Positions 57,395 to 64,000 of a stretch of 64,000 bases of DNA are shown one piece after another. This stretch comes from Aegilops tauschii subsp. strangulata. Lineage: Eukaryota > Streptophyta > Magnoliopsida > Poales > Poaceae. The stretch is from positions 237,314,622-237,378,621 of the forward strand of contig NC_053039.3 of NCBI RefSeq assembly GCF_002575655.3. Reading direction: 5' to 3'. Numbering within the stretch: the first letter of the stretch is position 1; the number at the start of each line of letters is the position of its first letter. The position numbers and the translations under genes are program-made. Below the pieces are notes generated by a model. That model saw nothing but the letters and a program-made list of their open reading frames with translations. It searched no databases and had not been told where the DNA came from.

Positions 57395-60029
57395 ATGGCT
57401 AAAACCACAACTTGTAATTGGATGAGGTCCCAAGTTTCCAAACTTGTGTTAGATGACCTTGTTCGTCAGGGTCTACTACCAACCCAAGAAGTAATTGGCT
57501 GGCGAGTACCTGGTACAGAGGACTCCCCTCAACCCGGCCTGGAAGAAGTCGTCGTGTTCAGTGATCACCTTCATAGGGGCTTCTCTCCGCCTGGGTCAAA
57601 GTTCTTTCGAGACGTCCTTCATTTTTATGACCTTCGGCCTCAAGATCTCGCTCCCAATTTCGTGTCCCATCTGTGCCATTTTCAAGTCCTATGTGAAGTG
57701 TATACGCAAATAAAAGCCACCGTCCCTATCTCCAGGGAATTTTTCTATATCAACCGCCAGACTGAATGCGCGGATGGTCCTAGCATAGAGCTCGGTGGGG
57801 TTTCGGTTCAGAGGCGGAAAAGCGTTCCCTTCCCTCAAGCTACCCTACCAAGTCACCCCAAAGGACGGAAGAAAACCTGGTTCTACTATAGGAACACTAC
57901 TCCTGCTGATGAGAACCCTTTGCTGGGTTACAGACCCGATCACCTTGATGCCACTATTGAGTACCCTGGCTGGGCTTCTCTAGAAGAATGCACCCAAGTC
58001 ACGCACATATATCCAAGGCTTAGGGCTTTGCTATCCAATGGCCTAACCGGGATCGATTTAACCCGATGTTGGGTGAGCTGGAGGATCCTGCCATTAAGTC
58101 ACCGAGGCGGCTTAATGTGCAATTATACTGGCGGCTTGAACGATGTGCAACGCTTCAGTCATGTTGACTTATCAGCTGATGAGATAAACAAGACTGTGAA
58201 GAAACTTCTAGGGGAGACTCAAGAAGCCTGCAACAAGACAGGGCTTAACCCCTTCTACATTCGCAATCCAGCACCTCCAGTAAGTATGCTTATAATCAAT
58301 TGTCCGGCTTATCAATCCTTTACTTAACTTGAACTCGCTTGTTGAACCTATTATAATATTGCAGGCCAATTCTCCATTCTGGAACAGGAAGAAGAAGAAA
58401 ACACAAGCGCGCAAGTCTAAAGCTGCCCCGAATCCTAGAAGAAATAAGCCGGCTGTTGCTGATGAGCCGGTAGCTGGAGACGAGTCTCCTGTAGCTGATG
58501 ATGAGTCAGAGGTAGAACTTGACTCCCTCGAGCGTCTTTTTTATTGAACTTGCTGACGCCTCTTATTCTCAGGATGACACTGAGGTGATTCAAGCTGGTG
58601 ATGTTGAGGTAATTTCTCTCTCTTCCGGCTCAGAAACCTTGTTCCCAACGAAAATGAGACGAGATGTTCGGAAAGTAAAATTTTCTCACTCGGACGCTCA
58701 TTTGGATCCAAAATTTATTTTGAAGAAGTTGCTGCACGTTGGCGCATCAAAGCGCCAGACTTGAAGTGGCTCTGGAGTTTATGGCCGACTTATCAAATGC
58801 ATTAGCCGCCCGCAAGCGTTGTTCTGAGGTGCCTCATAGTCCAACCTCATCTCTTCCACGAGCCAGCCTTATTAGGCAACCTCTTAACCCATCTAATTCA
58901 AATTACCAGGAGTCGCCACCATCGTCTGGGGATTCATTAGCTACACAACTGCCACCTTTGGTCATCAAGCAAGGGTCAGTATTTCACTAAGTCTTTCCTT
59001 TAACATGACTGCTGCTTTACTTTATCCTGAATATGTTCATGTGACTGCAAGGCCAAGGCGAAGACAAGGAAAATTGGCGAGTCATCTTCGACTCCTGAAA
59101 TCCCCGAATTAGAAGACCCGCTATTGGTGATTCCTAAGGCCTGTCTTGAGACGCCAGAAGATCATCATGACCAGCAAGTTGGACCGCCCCAGCTAAATGA
59201 GCCAGCAACCATTGAAAAGGCGGACACTCAAACTGGCTTGACTGACATGGTGGAAAGCCATGACCTGCCAAGCCATGACCCGCCAAGTCTAAAAGTCGAT
59301 GATGAGGTCAACATCACTGGAGAGGCCTTCAACGCTCCAGAAACTTCAAATATTCTGACCAAGCTTATGACCAAGGACGAGCCAGTCGTGGCTGAAAAAG
59401 AGAAGGCAAAATTCGAGCTGCCAAACTTTGAAGATCTCAGCGCGACTGAGCTTCATGAGAGTCGCCTATCAACAAGCCGAGACATGGAAGCCAACTTGGT
59501 CAACATGATGAAGAGCAAATATGAGGTATGAAGAAATTTCAGTCTTTCCAATATTTGTATACCCTTATGTAGCCCCCAAGGGCCGGGTTATCATGCGAAT
59601 GATAAGCCGGTGCTTTAAGTACAGATCCTTAGTAAAAACACCATGTAGCCCCCAAGGGTCGGCTCATCTTCATGAAATGAGTCGAGTCTTCTTATTTATC
59701 TTTTGAAGAAAAAATGACATGCATTAGCCCCCAAGTGTCAAGTAGTTTGCTTGCAGCTGCTTGGGACTTTGTAAATATATGTTAAATTGGCCTTCTATAG
59801 CCCCCAAGTGTCGGGTCGTGCATCCTCGCCAGCTCGGGACTTTTAATGACTTGTAACTGAATTACTTGTCTGTTTTTCAGGAAACTTTGAACACAACTGA
59901 GTCACAATTTGCCGTTTTAAAGAAAAAAATTGACGCTGGAAGAATTAGAGAAGGTCAAGGCGGCTTTTGAGACTGGAAGAGCCGCCTTTGATACAGAAAA
60001 GGCCGCCCTATTGAAGCGTGTAGGAGATG
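57395..60029 (+). pseudogene. Spliced Transposase_28-like (putative gypsy-type) ORF, truncated
   Basis: Exon 1 (57395-58279, 295 codons) begins MAKTTTCNWMRSQVSK and contains FSDHLHRGFSPPGSKFFRDV, LHFYDLRPQDLAPNFVSH and WFYYRNTTPADENPLLGY, which I associate with the plant family described as putative gypsy-type transposon protein. Donor GTAAGT at 58280, acceptor ending 58364, and exon 2 (58365-58511) stays in frame with a Lys-rich nuclear-type stretch. Later exons (from 58573; 59043-59525; 59881 on) are acidic and end in a Glu/Lys coiled coil. Frame breaks near 58740 and an A-run indel near 59925 suggest decay. The CACTA-like element cuts it at 60030. Function unknown; such ORFs occur as extra ORFs in gypsy elements. 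Confidence 0.65.
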
Positions 60030-61837
60030 CGCTACAAAAAAAATATAGTTCCGTGATGAAACGTGTTTGTCACAGTAGGCCATGTTTTCTGTCATGCATG
60101 TACATCCATGCCGATTTTATGACAAAATCAAGATAGTCATACACGTGCTGTCGTAGAAGTGTTCCATGACAATACTAAAATTATCATCATGGAAGTGTCC
60201 ACTTCCATGACGATAAATGACGCGTCATGGAAGTGCTTTCGTCAAGGGTAACTGACTCATGGCCTCCACTGTAACGGGTCGTCGTTAAGCCGGTTTTGGA
60301 TCCGATAACCCACTAACAACACGGACCGAGGGCGATTTTCCACGTGTAAAATTCTCATTAGCCGATGGAACCACGTGTCAGCTCCGAGCCGTGACAGATG
60401 TCAGCCGTCCAATGAATAGAAGATGCATATGATACATCGACACGTGGCACGGCCCAACAGTGGCCCGTTTAAGTAAAAAGGCCAGGCCTGTCAAAATAAG
60501 CGGGCCGGCCCATTAGCGGCCTACTTGCGTCAGGCTCATTCACAACCACGGCCCATACAACTTACATAGAATCGGCCCATCAAAGGCCCATTCTAGATTT
60601 GACAATTTCCAACCCATTGTCAGTTCCAGCCTGTTAAGGGCCAGCTACGTCTTTGGGCTCAATTACGGTCCGACCTTCTTTCAACCTGTTAGCAGCCCAT
60701 TATAGATATGGACCAATATGCCGCCGGTACGTCTTTCGGCCTTTTCTCGGCCCATTTTGTAGTTGGGCCAACTTCTAGCCCGTTGTGACTTTCGGCCTTT
60801 TCTCGGTCCATTCTGTACATGGGCCAACTTCTAGCCTGTTTTGTCTATCGGCCCGTTAATGGCCCGTACAACAGTTGGGCCTTTGATGGTGCCACCTGAT
60901 TTTGGGTCCATTAGCGGCCCACGTTACCCTGGGCACAATTTCAGCCCGACGCGACTTTCGGCCTGTTAACAGCCTAGTTTGTAAGTTGGGCCTCTTTTGG
61001 CCCGAAGCATTTTCGGCCTCTTACTGGCCCGTCAAGTAAAAGGGCCAATAGAAAATTGACATTTTTTTGGCCTGCTAGAGACCCGCGGGCCGTTTCCATT
61101 TATACGGCCCTATCGAGCTTTCGGCGTGTTAACGGCCTGCTAAGAGCCATTGTTACGGTGGGACAAATCAATTGGGGTCCACTAAATATTAGTTGACCAG
61201 CCCAATTAAGGCCCACTTTGACTATACATGTTTGTTCATTCGGATGGCGTCCAAGTAATGTTTGGGCGTGTTGGCCCCCGTTTCAACGACATAGCATATA
61301 CAAAGAATTATCTACTCTATACTATCGCCTCTAAAAAACCTACACTATATACAATAAAGAGACTAAGGCATAGAAACGAAGAATAATCCTACACTATACA
61401 ATAAAGAAATTACAGCAGATTATAGCCACTAGGCATTATAGTTCGGCACCAGTGATAATAAAGCGTACACAAACAACCAATTACATAAAGTGGGCAAATA
61501 AAGCTCATACATCATGGACGCGCATCAATAGAACTTACCATTTGAACTATAATCTCTTCAGAAAATAGGATTGACCGGATTCAGATAGCACAAATTTCAG
61601 TCTGCAAAATCTCCAATTCCTTTGTGGTTACCTCAGTGTCTTGCTTCATTTTTTTACTCTTGCATCTAATACCTGCAACTCCAATCTCAACATGTTGATT
61701 ACATGTTGAGAATCATATACACATCGTCTTACCACCTCTAGTTGATGCTCGAGAACATCAGCACATTTCAATTCCAATCCATAATCATTTGGTAACGGCC
61801 ATCCCGCACTGCTCTCAGATCTTTGTATTGATGTCAC
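60030..61837 (+). mobile_element. CACTA-like DNA transposon, partial
   Basis: Starts CGCTACAAAAAAAATATAG, one base from the CACTACAAAA terminus of Triticeae CACTA elements, followed by subterminal copies of short motifs in both orientations (catggaagtg, cttccatgac, tgtcatg). A GGCC-rich degenerate array follows (60470-61160). The element is cut at 61837 by the next insertion and its other end is off-window. No transposase is visible. Confidence 0.65.
61646..61837 (-). pseudogene. Possible coiled-coil ORF fragment of the CACTA-like element
   Basis: An open frame of 63 codons on the minus strand with heptad-like spacing of hydrophobic residues (LEHQLEVVRRCVYDSQHVI). It is cut at its start by the Sabrina-like LTR. 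Could be the end of a CACTA accessory ORF; weakly supported. Confidence 0.35.
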
Positions 61838-63392
61838 TGCTACCTCTTGAGCACTGCGTCGGTTTTCCCTTGAAGAGGAAAGGGTGATGCATCAAAGTAG
61901 CGTAAGTATTTCCCTCAGTTTTTGAGAACCAAGGTATCAATCCAGTAGGAGACTACACGCAAGTCGCCTCGTACCTACACAAACAAATAAGAACCTTGCA
62001 ACCAACGCGATAAAAGGGGTTGTCAATCCCTTCACAGCCACTTGCAAAAGTGAGATCTGATAGAGATAATAACATAAATATTTTTGGTATTTTTTATGAT
62101 ATAGATTGAAAGTAAAGATTGCAAAGTAAAATAGATTGGAAACTTATATGATGGAAAATAGACCCGGGGCCATAGGTTTCACTAGTGGCTTCTCTCAAGA
62201 TAGCATAAGTATTACGGTGGGTGAACAAATTACTGTCGAGCAATTGATAGAAAAGTGCATAGTTATGATAATATCTAGGCATGATCATGTATATAGGCAT
62301 CACGTCCGCGACAAGTAGACCGAAACAATTCTGCATCTACTACTATTACTCCACACATCGACCGCTATCCAGCATGCATCTAGAGTATTAAGTTCATAAG
62401 AACAGAGTAACGCATTAGGCAAGATGACACGATGTAGAGGGATAAACTCAAGCAATATGATATAAACCCCATCTTTTTATCCTCAATGGCAACAATACAA
62501 TGCGTGCCTTGCTGCCCCTGCTCTCACTGGGAAAGGACACCGCAAGATTGAACCCAAATCTAAACACTTCTCCCATTCCAAGAAAGATCAATCTAGTAGG
62601 CCAAACCAAACTGATAATTCGAAGAGAATTGCAAAGATAACAAATCATACATAAAAGAATTCAGAGGAGATTCAAATATTGTTCATAGACAATCTTGATC
62701 ATAAACCCACAATTCATCGGATCTCGACAAACACACCGCAAAAAGAATCGAATAGATCTACAAGAGAATCGAGGAGAACTTTGTATTGAGATCCAAAGAG
62801 AGAGAAGATGCCATCTAGCTAATAACTATGGACCCAAAGGTCTGTGGTAAACTACTCACATATCATCGGAGAGGCTATGGTGTTGATGTAGAAGCCCTCC
62901 GTGATCGATTCCCCCTCCGGCGGAGCGCCGAAAAAGGCCCCAAGATGGGATCTCATGGGTACAGAAGGTTGCGGCGGTGGAAATAGGGTTTCGTGGTGCT
63001 CTCGGATGTTTTCGGGGTATATGAGTATATATAGGAGAAAGAAGTCGGCTAGGGGAGCCACGAGGAGCCCACGAGGGTGGGGGCGCGCCTACCCCCCTGG
63101 GCCCGCCCTCCTGCCTCGTGGCCTCCTCGTTTCTTTCTTGACGTCCACTCCAAGTCTCCTGGATTGCGTTTGTTCCAAAAATCACTCTCCCGAAGGTTTC
63201 ATTCCGTTTGATATTCCTTTTCTGCGAAACACTGAAAAAGGCAAAAAAACAGCAATTTGCACTGGGCCTTTGGCTAGTAGGTTAGTCCCAAAAATAATAT
63301 AAAAGTGCATAATAAAGCCCATTAAACATCCAAAACAGATAATATAATAGCATGGAACAATCAAAAATAATAGATACGTTGGAGACGTATCA
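61838..63392 (-). repeat. 3' LTR of element 4 (1555 bp)
   Basis: TGCTACCTCTTGAGCAC at 61838 to gacgtatca at 63392 on the plus strand. The polypurine tract (reverse of AAGCTTGGGGATGCT) follows at 63393-63407. Confidence 0.92.
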
Positions 63393-64000
63393 AGCATCCC
63401 CAAGCTTAATTCTTGCTCGTCCTCGAGTAGGTAAATGATAAAAAAGGAATTTTTTATGTGGAATGCTACCTAGCATATTTTTCAATGTAATTTTCTTTAT
63501 TGTGGCATGAATGTTCAGATCCAAAAGATTCAAGATAAAAGTTTAATATTGACATAAAAATAATAATACTTCAAGCATACTAACAAAGCAATCATGTCTT
63601 CTCAAAATAACATGGCCAAAGAAAGTTATCCCTACAAAATCATATACTCTGGCTATGCTCTATCTTCATCACACAAAATATTTAAATCATGCACAACCCC
63701 GATGACAAGCCAAGCAATTGTTTCATACTTTTGATGTTCTCAAACTTTTTCAATTTTCACGCAATACATGAGCGTGAGCCATGGACATAGCACTATATGT
63801 GGAATAGAATGGTGGTTGTGGAGAAGACAAAAAGGAGAAGATAGTCTCACATCAACTAGGCGTATCAATGGGCTATGGAGATGCCCATCAATAGATATCA
63901 ATGTGAGCGAGTAGGGATTGCCATGCAACGGAAGCACTAGAGCTATAAATGTATGAAAGCTCAACAAAAGAAACTAAGTGGGTGTGCATCCAACTCGCTT
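63393..64000 (-). other. Non-coding internal domain of element 4, partial
   Basis: Same sequence type as 30254-30860. Short open frames on both strands are shared with the other copies only as decaying remnants. No gene. Confidence 0.8.

Larger units (their letters stand above)
9801..60029 (+). mobile_element. Interrupted gypsy-type element with Transposase_28-like ORF (layer 2 host)
   Basis: The pieces are 9801-9914, 54299-54703 and 56293-60029; everything between was inserted later. The first piece starts TGTCGTGGTTTTGTCACGGC and ends at the taccc duplication of the copia element. The second ends at the gcggg duplication of the solo LTR. The third carries a TATA box (TATAAATA, 56605-56612), a leader, an apparent leader intron (56797-57366, GTATGT...CTGCAG) and a spliced ORF. 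The 3' end is cut by the CACTA-like element at 60030. No reverse transcriptase is visible, so the gypsy assignment rests on the LTR-like start and on the ORF type. Confidence 0.65.
61838..64000 (-). mobile_element. Sabrina-like element 4 (minus strand), partial
   Basis: 3' LTR at 61838-63392 and the beginning of the non-coding internal domain, running off the right edge. The left target copy is gtcac (61833-61837). The internal part is close to 30254-30860 of element 2. Confidence 0.92.

Overview
The window looks like intergenic DNA from a large grass genome of the Triticeae (wheat, Aegilops, barley or rye). I find no host gene, tRNA, rRNA or CRISPR array. Almost every base belongs to nested LTR retrotransposons, with one LINE fragment and one CACTA-like DNA transposon fragment. 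The copia element reads like the Angela/BARE-1/WIS group. The most repeated LTR (about 1.57 kb, ends TGATACGTCTCC...AGGTAGCA, tRNA-Asp primer site) reads like the Sabrina/WHAM group of Athila-type elements. Family names are from memory and need a TREP search; the structures (LTR ends, target-site duplications, primer sites, reading frames) are read from the sequence.

Layout. 1-5697: two stacked minus-strand Athila-type elements running off the left edge, the second cut into a minus-strand LINE (5698-7060). 7061-9800: unassigned DNA and two LTR fragments. At 9801 starts a gypsy-type element whose LTR is interrupted by a copia element (9915-54293, duplication taccc) and a solo Sabrina-like LTR (54704-56287, duplication gcggg). 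Its intron-containing ORF (57395-60029) is cut by a CACTA-like element (60030-61837), itself cut by a minus-strand Sabrina-like element (61838 to the right edge).

The copia element carries two Sabrina-like elements: 15432-43678 (duplication tatac) inside its reverse transcriptase/RNase H gene and 44226-51294 (duplication gtact) downstream. The first has a minus-strand relative (15696-35763, duplication acgtc) in its 5' LTR, and that relative has a Tekay-type chromovirus (16630-29943, duplication ggggg) in its 3' LTR. The nesting order is the insertion order, so the chromovirus is the youngest of that stack.

Most coding regions are broken by stops, frameshifts or deletions. Apparently intact are a 270-codon extra ORF ahead of gag in the chromovirus and a 277-codon ORF of unknown function in a non-autonomous element. 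The most unusual structures are a composite 5' LTR that has captured 241 bp of foreign flank also present 19 kb downstream, a copia element with three LTRs between one pair of target-site duplications, an inverted LTR pair of about 1.3 kb per arm, tandem primer-binding sites, and exchange of coding modules between elements that share LTRs and a conserved 3' RNA segment.
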